A DNA stretch of 13,829 nucleotides from an uncultured Saprospiraceae bacterium (GTDB lineage: Bacteria; Bacteroidota; Bacteroidia; Chitinophagales; Saprospiraceae). Numbering within the stretch: position 1 is the stretch's first letter; each line of letters starts with the position of its first letter. The notes under the pieces are model-generated. The model was not told the origin of the DNA, ran no database searches, and saw only the letters and a program-made list of their open reading frames with translations. The stretch covers positions 1 through 13,829 of the forward strand of contig CALGLS010000266.1 of the NCBI GenBank assembly GCA_937959375.1, in the 5' to 3' direction. Below are positions 1 through 6,895 of this stretch, piece after piece. The translations under genes were made by a program, and so were the position numbers.

Positions 1-33
1 AAAAAAAAGCCCGCTTAGAGATAAGCAGGCTTT
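1..33 (-). terminator. Intrinsic terminator of the P-domain/HhH gene
   Basis: On the minus strand, a 12-bp stem (22-33 pairing with 6-17, one G-U type mismatch) with a 4-nt loop is followed by a run of eight U residues (the A-run at 1-8). It lies 28 bases past the stop codon of the gene at 61-1041. This is a textbook rho-independent terminator. Confidence 0.9.
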
Positions 34-60
34 CGTATTATAGTTGGTTTTGATAGCAAA

Positions 61-1041
61 TTAAGATGCGACTTTGCCGCCATCTAGCTCATCTTGCCAT
101 TTTTTAAGTTTATCCATTTGACCTTTGTCCGCCATGTCAGCTTGTTGTGGCCAAGTTGCTGGGTTGTGCATCGTGAATCGATCGCCAGCAGCAGCAAGTA
201 TTTGTTTGATATAAGCAGGGCTTGAAGCAGCTAATCGAGCAAAAGAGTAAATGCCAGCATCGTTGAGTAGGCTTTCAATCTTAGGGCCGATTCCTTCCAC
301 TACTTTAAGGTTATCAACTGCACGGTACTTCAGGTTTACTTTCCAGTGGTTAAGTTGACCGCTTGGGTGACCTTTCATATCTTTTACGCTAAGTTTCCAC
401 TGACCGTTGGTTTTTTCACCGATTAGTTCACCTAGTACATCTGTACCATAAGACTTTTGAAGACGGCCTTGGTCTCCACCAGTTCCGCTGTGTAGGATAA
501 CAGATTTTCCAGAAGGAGCAATCAGGCTTACTTCTAATTGGCGAATGCTATAGTGTGTGATATCAACGCTAGCAGAGATGTCAGTTACACTACCGTTGAA
601 ACGGCAAAGCTGTGTACTTTTGATTCCTTTGTCTTTGTTAGGATTGATAAAAACTTCTGATCCACGTCCACCGCCTGCGCAGTCAACTTTTAGTGACCAG
701 TTGTTGAGAGTTCCTTTTCCACCTTTAGAGAAGTCTGTTACTTTTAGGTCCCAAGTACCAGTAGCATCTCCACCGAGAAGGTTGTTCATTACCTCACCAC
801 TAAACGTTCTATTGACTCCTTTTCCGTGTGCTTCACCTTTGTTTAGTAAGGTTGTTTTTTGTCCAGTAGGAGCAGTTAGTTGAATAACTAAATCTTCTGG
901 CCAAGAGTGTGTAATGTCTACGTGTACGCTAACGGCAGAAACACCTTTTGCTGAAGTGTGTACCATCATTTTGTTAGACAATCCATTTTTTTCTCCATCA
1001 GGGATGGCTAGGTTTAAGGTTGATTCTTTTTGAATGATCAT
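61..1041 (-). CDS. Tandem P-domain protein with C-terminal HhH module
   Basis: 326 residues. Two P-domain-like (proprotein convertase P-domain) beta-sandwich modules lie at about 8-118 and 130-243. Both carry the family pattern: a VDITH segment, a 'L.APTG/APSG' turn, and a closing 'G.W.L.V.D...G.G.L..W.L' stretch. Residues 247-326 are a helix-hairpin-helix module (VEGIGPKIESLL, then a HNPATWP motif, ending KKWQDELDGGK) that recurs at the C-terminus of the next two upstream genes. P-domains usually sit on secreted proteases or adhesins, but no signal peptide is visible at the N-terminus (MIIQKESTLNLAIP) and no protease domain is present, so the protein may stay in the cytoplasm or leave by an unusual route. 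It has its own terminator and about 150 bases of upstream DNA past the neighbour's terminator, so it is probably transcribed alone. The domain calls are firm; the role is unknown. Confidence 0.9.
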   Translation of the reverse strand: MIIQKESTLNLAIPDGEKNGLSNKMMVHTSAKGVSAVSVHVDITHSWPEDLVIQLTAPTGQKTTLLNKGEAHGKGVNRTFSGEVMNNLLGGDATGTWDLKVTDFSKGGKGTLNNWSLKVDCAGGGRGSEVFINPNKDKGIKSTQLCRFNGSVTDISASVDITHYSIRQLEVSLIAPSGKSVILHSGTGGDQGRLQKSYGTDVLGELIGEKTNGQWKLSVKDMKGHPSGQLNHWKVNLKYRAVDNLKVVEGIGPKIESLLNDAGIYSFARLAASSPAYIKQILAAAGDRFTMHNPATWPQQADMADKGQMDKLKKWQDELDGGKVAS

Positions 1042-1191
1042 GCTCTTTTTTTTAGTATTAAGGTTTTAAAAAATTGGTAGGAATAAGTGTCTGGGCTTGA
1101 GTAAGAAGAAGTTGTTTGAGTATTTGAAAAGACTTTCGGATGTATTTTTGGAACCCGCCTAGTCAGCCAGACAAGTTTCTAAACAACTTCT
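1042..1191 (-). promoter_or_regulatory. Upstream region of the P-domain/HhH gene
   Basis: About 150 bases lie between the terminator of the preceding gene and the start codon at 1041. The promoter must be here if the gene is transcribed alone, but no convincing Bacteroidota -33/-7 pair was picked out. An 11-bp perfect inverted repeat (1107-1117 and 1181-1191, AGAAGTTGTTT and its complement) spans 63 bases. It could form a long-range stem in the leader or mark a protein site. The pairing is seen directly; any function is a guess. Confidence 0.3.
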
Positions 1192-1227
1192 AAAAAAGGG
1201 ATACGTAAACGCTCGTTTACGTATCCC
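1192..1227 (-). terminator. Intrinsic terminator of the histone-like/HhH gene
   Basis: Perfect inverted repeat 1198-1211 / 1214-1227 (GGGATACGTAAACG and its complement; the 2-nt gap opens to a 4-nt loop in RNA). On the minus strand it is followed by six U residues (A-run 1192-1197). It starts 17 bases beyond the stop codon of the gene at 1245-2630. Confidence 0.92.
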
Positions 1228-1244
1228 AAAACTCTTAGAGTATA

Positions 1245-2630
1245 TTATTTTTTCTTACCTCCAATGTGGTCATCTTGCCACTTTTGAAGTTTATCCCATT
1301 GTCCTTTAGCAGCCATTTCAGCTTGCTTAGGCCAAGTAGCAGGATCGTGCATCTGGAAACGAGGTCCAGCTTTAGAAAGAATCTTGCTAATGATAGATGA
1401 TTTCGTTTTAGAAAGCTTAGCCCAAGTGTGGATGTTAGCGGCGTTTAGTAGTTGTTCGATCTTTGGACCGATACCTTCTACTTTCTTCAAGTCATCTTTT
1501 TTAGAAGAAGATTTCTTAGAAGATTTTTTCGCTTTACCTTTTGACTTGCTTGATTTAGAAGACTTTGATGAAGACTTTACAACAGTTCTTTCTTCACCTT
1601 CTTTAATTTCTCTTCTAGATACAACTTTAGCATCTTTTTCTGTTCTTGTTTCACCAGTTACTTTTCTAGAAACTTGAACAGTTCCCATCTTAGTCATCAT
1701 CTTCTTCAACACGTCCATGTCGATAGACTTTACAACTTCTACTTCTTTGATGATTTCAATTGGAACTTCCTTGATGATTTCTTTGGTAACTACTTTAGTA
1801 ACCACCTTTGGCTTAGCAGCTAATTTCTTAGAAACAGACTTGTAGTCTTTTTCAAGAGAAGCATATTTCTTCTTCCAATCGTTAGCAGCTTTTAGTTGTT
1901 TTTCAAGAGCAGCGTATTTTTTCTTCCAAGCGTCAACCGCTTTTTGGTCAACAACTTTCTTGATCACTTCTACCTTCTTGATTACTTCAACAGGTACTTT
2001 CTTGATTACCTCAACTTTCTTTACTACTTCTACTTCTCTTACCAAAGTAACTTCCTTGATTACTTCAACAGGAACTTCTTTGATTACTTCTACTTTCTTA
2101 ATTTTTTCTACTATTACTTTTACAGGTACCTCTTTTACAACGTTGACAATTTTCACGTCAACAACTTTCTTGATTACTTCAACAGGTACTTCCTTTATTA
2201 CTTCTACTACTTTTACTTTCTCTACAGTGTTGGTTGCTTTAACAGCTTTTTCAACTTTTACTTCAACATTCTTTATGTTTGTTTTTCCAGCAACAGCTAC
2301 AGCCTTTTGCTCCGTTACTTTAACCGCTTTTACTGCTTGCTTTTTCCAAGCTGGAGTTTCCAGAAGAACACATTCGTAAGCAGCAGTTGCTTTGCTAGTA
2401 GATATTTTAGCTTTTTTCGCAATTTTTGCGATTAACTTAGACTTTTCAATACGTCCAGTAGTTGAAGCCGTTTTTGAAATTGATTTAGCTTTAGTAGCCG
2501 TTTTTTTTGCTGCAGATTTTTTGCTTGTCGCTTTTTTACCTGCATTTTTTTTGCTAGTTGATTTAGCTTTAGTAGTCGGTTTGCGTTTGCTAGTTGCTTT
2601 ACGCTTTCCAGTTAACTTAGTTTTTTTCAT
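1245..2630 (-). CDS. Histone-like Lys/Ala-rich protein with charged repeats and HhH module
   Basis: 461 residues, very basic, no signal peptide. Order: (1) residues 1-60, Lys/Ala/Thr/Ser-rich with AKK/TSKK units, like bacterial histone H1-type tails; (2) about 62-95, a segment resembling the first two helices of HU/IHF (KSKLIAKIAKKAKIS, then a second helix), but without the HU beta-arm; (3) about 120-300, repeats built on VEVIKEVPVEVIKKV, interrupted by two 'WKKKYA.LEK' coiled-coil units; (4) about 303-322, a motif SIDMDVLKKMM followed by MGTVQVSR, shared with the neighbouring 787-residue protein; (5) a Lys/Ser linker; (6) 380-461, the HhH module (KKVEGIGPKIEQLL ... HDPATWPKQ). Composition and HhH suggest a DNA-binding, nucleoid-associated protein. 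The repeat region may mediate assembly with the neighbour. These roles are inferred. Plus-strand open frames here are by-products of the repetitive composition. Confidence 0.9.
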   Translation of the reverse strand: MKKTKLTGKRKATSKRKPTTKAKSTSKKNAGKKATSKKSAAKKTATKAKSISKTASTTGRIEKSKLIAKIAKKAKISTSKATAAYECVLLETPAWKKQAVKAVKVTEQKAVAVAGKTNIKNVEVKVEKAVKATNTVEKVKVVEVIKEVPVEVIKKVVDVKIVNVVKEVPVKVIVEKIKKVEVIKEVPVEVIKEVTLVREVEVVKKVEVIKKVPVEVIKKVEVIKKVVDQKAVDAWKKKYAALEKQLKAANDWKKKYASLEKDYKSVSKKLAAKPKVVTKVVTKEIIKEVPIEIIKEVEVVKSIDMDVLKKMMTKMGTVQVSRKVTGETRTEKDAKVVSRREIKEGEERTVVKSSSKSSKSSKSKGKAKKSSKKSSSKKDDLKKVEGIGPKIEQLLNAANIHTWAKLSKTKSSIISKILSKAGPRFQMHDPATWPKQAEMAAKGQWDKLQKWQDDHIGGKKK

Positions 2631-2686
2631 AATTGTTAATAGTTAAAATTGAATGTTTAATTTTCCTATTTAGAGGAGAGTTGTAT

Positions 2687-2725
2687 AAAAAGAAAAGGTC
2701 AGTAGGTTTGAATACTGACCTTTTC
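2687..2725 (-). terminator. Intrinsic terminator of the 787-residue repeat protein gene
   Basis: Perfect 13-bp inverted repeat 2692-2704 / 2713-2725 (GAAAAGGTCAGTA and its complement) with an 8-nt loop. On the minus strand it is followed by a U-rich tail (A-run 2687-2691). It begins 9 bases past the stop codon of the gene at 2735-5098. The remaining bases, 2631-2686, must hold the promoter of the next gene if that gene is transcribed alone. Confidence 0.88.
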
Positions 2726-2734
2726 GGGAGTTAA

Positions 2735-5098
2735 TTATTTTTTACCGCCGTCAAGTTCATCTTGCCATTTCTTAAGCTTATCCCATTGACCTTTAGCAGC
2801 CATGTTTGATTGGCGCGCCCATGTTCCAGGATCGTGCATTGAGAATCTTGGTCCAGCTTTAGAAAGGATGTCTCTTAGAACACCGACTTTAGTTTCAGCT
2901 AATTTCTTAAACGTTGTAATCTTAGCAGCGTGTAGGAGTTGTTCGATCTTTGGACCGATACCTTCTACTTTTTTCAGATCATCTTTCTTTCTAGTACCGG
3001 CAGCTTTTACTTTTTTACCACTTCCGGTAGCTTTTACCTTAGTTACTTTCTTAGTACCTGAAGCTTTTCCGCTTGCTTTCGTTTTGCTACTTGCTTTTGC
3101 CTTGGAGCTACTTGCAGATTTCTTAATCTTAGTTACTTTAGCTTTTGATCCAGCAGCAGCTTTTGTTGAGCTTGAAGTTGAGCTTGATGTAGAAGATTTG
3201 ACTTTCGCCTTTCCTTTAGATTCAGTTTCCTTCATCGTTCTAGAAACTTCTACCGTACCCATGTCCATCATCATTTGCTGTAGTGTATCAAAGTCTATAG
3301 ACTTCACAACTTCTACTTCTTTTACGATTTCGATTGGCACCTCTTTGATGATCTCTACTTCTTTGATCTTGATTACTTCTACAGGAACTTCCACCTCTCT
3401 GATCACTTCTACTTCTTTGATGACCTCCACTTCTTTAATCACTTCTACTTCCTTGATGACCTCAACTGGCTTCTCCACTTCCTTGATCACTTCTACTTCT
3501 CTCACTACTTCTACCTCTTTCACAATCTCAATCTCTTTGATCACTTCTACAGGCTTTTCAACAGTAACGATCTTCTCTACTTCTTTGATCACTTCCACTT
3601 CTACAGGCTTCTCAACTTCCTTGATGACTTCAATTTCCTTGATCACCTCTACCTCTTTGATTACTTCCACAGGAACCTCAACGTTTACGATCTTTTCTAC
3701 TTCTTTGATGACCTCAACTTCTACCTCTTTGATTACTTCTACTTCTTTAATCACCTCCACTTCTTTGATTACTTCGATCTCAACTGGTTTTTCAACTTCT
3801 TTAACCATTTCGATTTCCTTAATCACTTCTACTTGAACTTCCTTGATGACTTCCACAGGAACTTCAACGTTTACGATCTTCTCCACCTCTTTGATTACTT
3901 CTACCTCAACAGGTTTCTCCACTTCTTTGATTACTTCGATTTCCTTGATTACCTCTACTTGAACTTCCTTGATCACTTCCACAGGAACCTCAACGTTAAC
4001 AATCTTCTCCACCTCTTTGATTACTTCGACCTCCTTAATCACTTCTACTTCCTTGATCACTTCAACCTCTTTGATTACCTCAACCTCTTTGATCACTTCC
4101 ACTTCCTTGATCACTTCAACTGGTTTTTCAACCTCAACAATCTTCTCTACTTCCTTGATTACCTCTACCTCTTTAATGACCTCAACTGGCTTTTCAACCT
4201 CAACGATCTTCTCTACTTCCTTCACTACTTCCACTTCCACAGTTCGCTCAATTTCTTTAATTACTTCAACGGTAGCAGGCTTAACCTTCAACTGAGATTG
4301 AGCATCATTAAACTGAGTCATCAATAAGCTGTACTTCGTGTCCCAAGCAGACTGTGCTTGTAGCTTCTCTGATTCTAGGTTTTGGAAACTTAGTTTGTAT
4401 GCAGCGTATTCCGCTTCCAAGTTTTTGTAATTCTTTTCACTGTCATGAAGTTTGTCGTAAAGCGTATTATACTTTGTTTCCCATTCTTCATTAGCGTTAC
4501 CATTTTCAGTCTTAAAGTTTGCAAAGCTTAGCGTTGTTTCTTCGTGTTGAGTAACAACTGTGTTGTAGCTAGTTTCTAGTTCGTTGAATTGAGTACTCAT
4601 CGTAGCCCACTTCGTATCAGTATCTTTCTTATATGACTCATAATCGTTAGTAATCTTTACTTTGTAAGATTCAAGATCTTTAACGTATTTCTGAGATGCA
4701 TCCCACTTCATTTCTAATTCTGCATATTGAGTAGACCATTTGTCTGAGTCAGCTTTTAATGTTGCAATTTCAGAAGAACAACCTTTGGTGTGCGCTTCGT
4801 ATTCAGCTTGTAGGTTGTTGTATGAACTTTGCAACTCATTGTGCTTAGATTCAAGACCGTTATATTTCATCTTCCAAGAATTAACCTCTCCGTCAAGATC
4901 ATTGTATCTAGACTGAAGGCCGTTAAGACTGTTAACGGAAGTATCGTATTCTCCTTTTAAACCAAGGTAAGATTGTTTTTGTGTAGATAGAGAGTTGGTC
5001 AATTCAGTGATTCGACCTCTTCTTAATAGCCAGCCGATAATTCCACCTATGATTAGGGAACCGAGGGCAACTAGTAGGGAGCTTAAAAAACACGTCAT
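2735..5098 (-). CDS. Membrane-anchored coiled-coil protein with long VEVIKE repeats and HhH module
   Basis: 787 residues. Residues 4-25 are one transmembrane helix followed by RRGR, which by the positive-inside rule puts the rest of the protein in the cytoplasm. About 30-270 is a coiled coil with recurring 'Y..L...Y..L..E' units and W-K-Y motifs. About 275-600 is a very long repeat of a 6-residue unit, VEVIKE, with variants EKIVEVE, EKPVEV and VNVEVPVEV. It ends in SIDFDTLQQMM and MGTVEVSR, a motif shared with the 461-residue neighbour. About 625-700 is Lys/Ala/Ser-rich and histone-tail-like. About 706-787 is the shared HhH module (KKVEGIGPKIEQLL ... MHDPGTWARQ). The layout suggests a fibrous protein fixed in the inner membrane with a basic, possibly DNA-binding end, such as a nucleoid tether or cortical scaffold. 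That is inference. The repeat resembles charged repeat motifs of alveolins. Repeat number is likely to vary between strains and be misassembled by short reads. Confidence 0.9.
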   Translation of the reverse strand: MTCFLSSLLVALGSLIIGGIIGWLLRRGRITELTNSLSTQKQSYLGLKGEYDTSVNSLNGLQSRYNDLDGEVNSWKMKYNGLESKHNELQSSYNNLQAEYEAHTKGCSSEIATLKADSDKWSTQYAELEMKWDASQKYVKDLESYKVKITNDYESYKKDTDTKWATMSTQFNELETSYNTVVTQHEETTLSFANFKTENGNANEEWETKYNTLYDKLHDSEKNYKNLEAEYAAYKLSFQNLESEKLQAQSAWDTKYSLLMTQFNDAQSQLKVKPATVEVIKEIERTVEVEVVKEVEKIVEVEKPVEVIKEVEVIKEVEKIVEVEKPVEVIKEVEVIKEVEVIKEVEVIKEVEVIKEVEVIKEVEKIVNVEVPVEVIKEVQVEVIKEIEVIKEVEKPVEVEVIKEVEKIVNVEVPVEVIKEVQVEVIKEIEMVKEVEKPVEIEVIKEVEVIKEVEVIKEVEVEVIKEVEKIVNVEVPVEVIKEVEVIKEIEVIKEVEKPVEVEVIKEVEKIVTVEKPVEVIKEIEIVKEVEVVREVEVIKEVEKPVEVIKEVEVIKEVEVIKEVEVIREVEVPVEVIKIKEVEIIKEVPIEIVKEVEVVKSIDFDTLQQMMMDMGTVEVSRTMKETESKGKAKVKSSTSSSTSSSTKAAAGSKAKVTKIKKSASSSKAKASSKTKASGKASGTKKVTKVKATGSGKKVKAAGTRKKDDLKKVEGIGPKIEQLLHAAKITTFKKLAETKVGVLRDILSKAGPRFSMHDPGTWARQSNMAAKGQWDKLKKWQDELDGGKK
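3300..4280 (-). repeat. Degenerate 18-bp coding repeat (VEVIKE array)
   Basis: About 1 kb inside the 787-residue gene. On the plus strand it reads as recurring ACTTCTTTGATTACTTC-like units. The basic period is 18 bp (6 residues). It is organised in larger blocks in which VEVIKE runs alternate with EKIVNVEVPVEVIKEV or EKPVEV. Synonymous codon differences between units (GATCAC, GATTAC, GATGAC and so on) are abundant while the protein unit is kept, so selection acts on the protein repeat rather than only recent DNA slippage. Confidence 0.9.
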
Positions 5099-5138
5099 AA
5101 TAGATATAGTTTTGTTTTTTTGATAAATGTAATGTTTG

Positions 5139-5181
5139 AAAAAAGGAGCTTATCTATCAGATCGAATCTGATAGATAAGCT
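5139..5181 (-). terminator. Intrinsic terminator of the OmpA-like gene
   Basis: Perfect 16-bp inverted repeat 5147-5162 / 5166-5181 (AGCTTATCTATCAGAT and its complement) with a 3-nt loop. On the minus strand it is followed, after two C residues, by six U residues (A-run 5139-5144). It lies 12 bases past the stop of the gene at 5194-6411. Only about 40 bases (5099-5138) remain between it and the next start codon, so the promoter of the 787-residue gene is either very compact or overlaps this terminator. Confidence 0.92.
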
Positions 5182-5193
5182 GTATATAAAAGT

Positions 5194-6411
5194 TTAGTTG
5201 ATAGTTATTTCAACACGCCTGTTTTTAGCACGACCTTCTTCCGTGTCGTTGCTTGCCGTAGGAGCATCAGGTCCTTTTGAGTCAACCTTGATTTTGCTTT
5301 CGCTAATGTTGTTACCTTTTAGGTAATTCTTCACGAACTCCGCACGCTTTCTAGCTAGACGAGTATTCCCAGAACGACTTCCTTTGTTGTCAGTATGTCC
5401 AGTTGAAGTAATTGAACTACCTTCTTTATTATCTAGGTAGTAAATCAGATCAGTGAGGTATTGACGTTGATCAGAATCCAAACGAAGTTTGTCTGAACCG
5501 GTTTGGAAGTAAAGCTTCAACGGGTTTGCACGTAGTCTCGCTTCTACTTCAGCCAATCGGTCGTTATTTTTAGCACCAAAGCTATAGGTCGCTAATCCTT
5601 TTGCTACACCTTCACCAAATTCAATAGCTCTTTTTTCAGAAGCTAAATCTAATTGCTTAGAAGGAACACCAAGATCAGTAAATGCTTTTTTGATATTATT
5701 AGCTCTTGCTAAACCAAGGTCATTAAAAACACCTGTATTTTCTTCACCGTCCATATAATAACCCGTGATGGTCATATTTCGACCGCTCTTCTTTAGGTAT
5801 TCAGCAGTTTGGTTGATGGTGGTTGTTAAGCCTTCGCTTAAAGGAGTGTTGTACTCGTAACCTGATTTTGCAAAAGCAAAGTCATCAGCAAAATTCTTGC
5901 TATAGCTATCACCGTCAATGAATGAGATACCTGTTGGGCGATCTGAGAAATCCCAGCTGATTGCATTGTATGCTTTGTTGTCCGTTATGTCTAGGCCACC
6001 GAAGACTCTGCCTCCTGTGAGTAACTGAGCGGCAGGTGCGCCTAAGCCAATAAGATACTTTCTAACGGCATCAGCTCTACCAAGGCCAAGGTTTCCAAAA
6101 CCTGAATCGTTGGCTTCATCGCTTTTGTAAAGGCCATTTAAAGTTAGGTTTTTGCCAGGGTTAGCATTTAGGTAATCTGCTACTTTTTGCATTTCCCCTT
6201 TTACACCATCAATAGCCATTGGTGCAGCACCTCCTAGGCCAAAGTGAAAGTTGTTTGCGCTGGAGCCAACCGCTTTAGCACCATCGCTGATGAGTAAAGA
6301 TGGAATGGCACCTCCACAGCATCCTGGTGGAGCAAAATAATTGACTGCTCCGACGAGCAACATCCAGATCAGAATTAGTAAAGGAATTGGTTTCTTCGTG
6401 AACATGTACAC
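5194..6411 (-). CDS. Membrane-anchored protein with three OmpA-like modules
   Basis: 405 residues. An N-terminal hydrophobic helix at about 9-26 follows KK and is followed by PPGCCGG. This looks like a signal anchor rather than a lipobox, which would place the rest in the periplasm. Residues 299-405 are a canonical OmpA C-terminal, peptidoglycan-binding domain: 'LYFQTGSDKL' strand, STGHTD with the conserved Asp at 341, and the NRRVEI end with Arg 398/399, the residues that contact meso-diaminopimelate in this family. Two earlier segments (about 54-135 and 177-260) keep the same topology ('FHFGLGG...', 'LGLGRADAVRKYL'; 'FAFAKSG...', 'LGLARANNIKKAF') but lack the Asp/Arg pair. They look like degenerate copies. 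Likely role: tying the inner membrane to the cell wall. It is the first gene of the minus-strand cluster and diverges from the gene at 6896. Met3 is an alternative start. The domain call is firm; the link to the cluster is inferred. Confidence 0.9.
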   Translation of the reverse strand: MYMFTKKPIPLLILIWMLLVGAVNYFAPPGCCGGAIPSLLISDGAKAVGSSANNFHFGLGGAAPMAIDGVKGEMQKVADYLNANPGKNLTLNGLYKSDEANDSGFGNLGLGRADAVRKYLIGLGAPAAQLLTGGRVFGGLDITDNKAYNAISWDFSDRPTGISFIDGDSYSKNFADDFAFAKSGYEYNTPLSEGLTTTINQTAEYLKKSGRNMTITGYYMDGEENTGVFNDLGLARANNIKKAFTDLGVPSKQLDLASEKRAIEFGEGVAKGLATYSFGAKNNDRLAEVEARLRANPLKLYFQTGSDKLRLDSDQRQYLTDLIYYLDNKEGSSITSTGHTDNKGSRSGNTRLARKRAEFVKNYLKGNNISESKIKVDSKGPDAPTASNDTEEGRAKNRRVEITIN

Positions 6412-6895
6412 TACTGTTTTAGAAGTTAGTTAATACATGAGAATACCATACTGAAAAGTAGAATAGAATTGTTTTGTAAGTACGGTTTTCTCAATTTTTG
6501 TTTGTAAACTCTCATTGAAAGGAAGTTTTGAGTAAAACTACCTCCATTAAGACTGACGAATTTAGGAAAAAGTCACGTATTTTCTAGACTTATTGCAAGG
6601 TCAAGTTTTGAGGGAAACTAGACATAGAACAAACGGATCAATCCTTCTCGTTTTCAATTGGGTTGGCAAAATAATAAATTCACTCCAATAACAATAGCAT
6701 TCCACCAAGAAAGATTAAAGGTTTTACTGGATAAAAAGTCCGTATCCGTAAGAGAAAAGCATATAGATGATTAACTGCTTAATTGAGAGGATTATTGAAT
6801 GCAATCAGAAATTAAGTAGTTTGATTTATAAATGGTTTTCCAAAATACTTTTCATTTAAAAAAATAAAGAACCTTATTTACATAAAACTAAAGTC
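6412..6895. promoter_or_regulatory. Divergent intergenic region with a duplicated 17-bp motif
   Basis: 484 bases without a gene, separating the divergently oriented OmpA-like gene and the exported-protein gene; both promoters must lie here. A 17-bp motif occurs twice with exactly 80 bases between start points: 6523-6539 (AAGTTTTGAGTAAAACT) and 6603-6619 (AAGTTTTGAGGGAAACT), 15 of 17 bases alike. The first is itself a hairpin-like dyad (AGTTTT/AAAACT). These may be regulator sites. No convincing Bacteroidota -33/-7 promoter was picked out with certainty, and nothing else coding or structural was seen. Confidence 0.4.

Noticed and set aside
1384..2646. Plus-strand open frames opposite the histone-like gene
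   Set aside because: Their composition is the complement of Lys/Glu/Val-rich codons. No family features or start context, and they fully overlap a well supported gene.
2802..4327. Long plus-strand open frames opposite the 787-residue gene (for example 2802-3836 and 3833-4327)
   Set aside because: They are Ser/Thr/Ile- or Asn/Phe/Leu-rich complements of the VEVIKE repeat. The repeat lacks stops on the other strand, and the minus-strand gene has clear domains and its own terminator.
5194..6411. Lipoprotein reading of the OmpA-like protein because of the two Cys at residues 31-32
   Set aside because: The residues before the Cys (APPGC) do not form a lipobox, and the hydrophobic helix ends too early; a signal anchor fits better.
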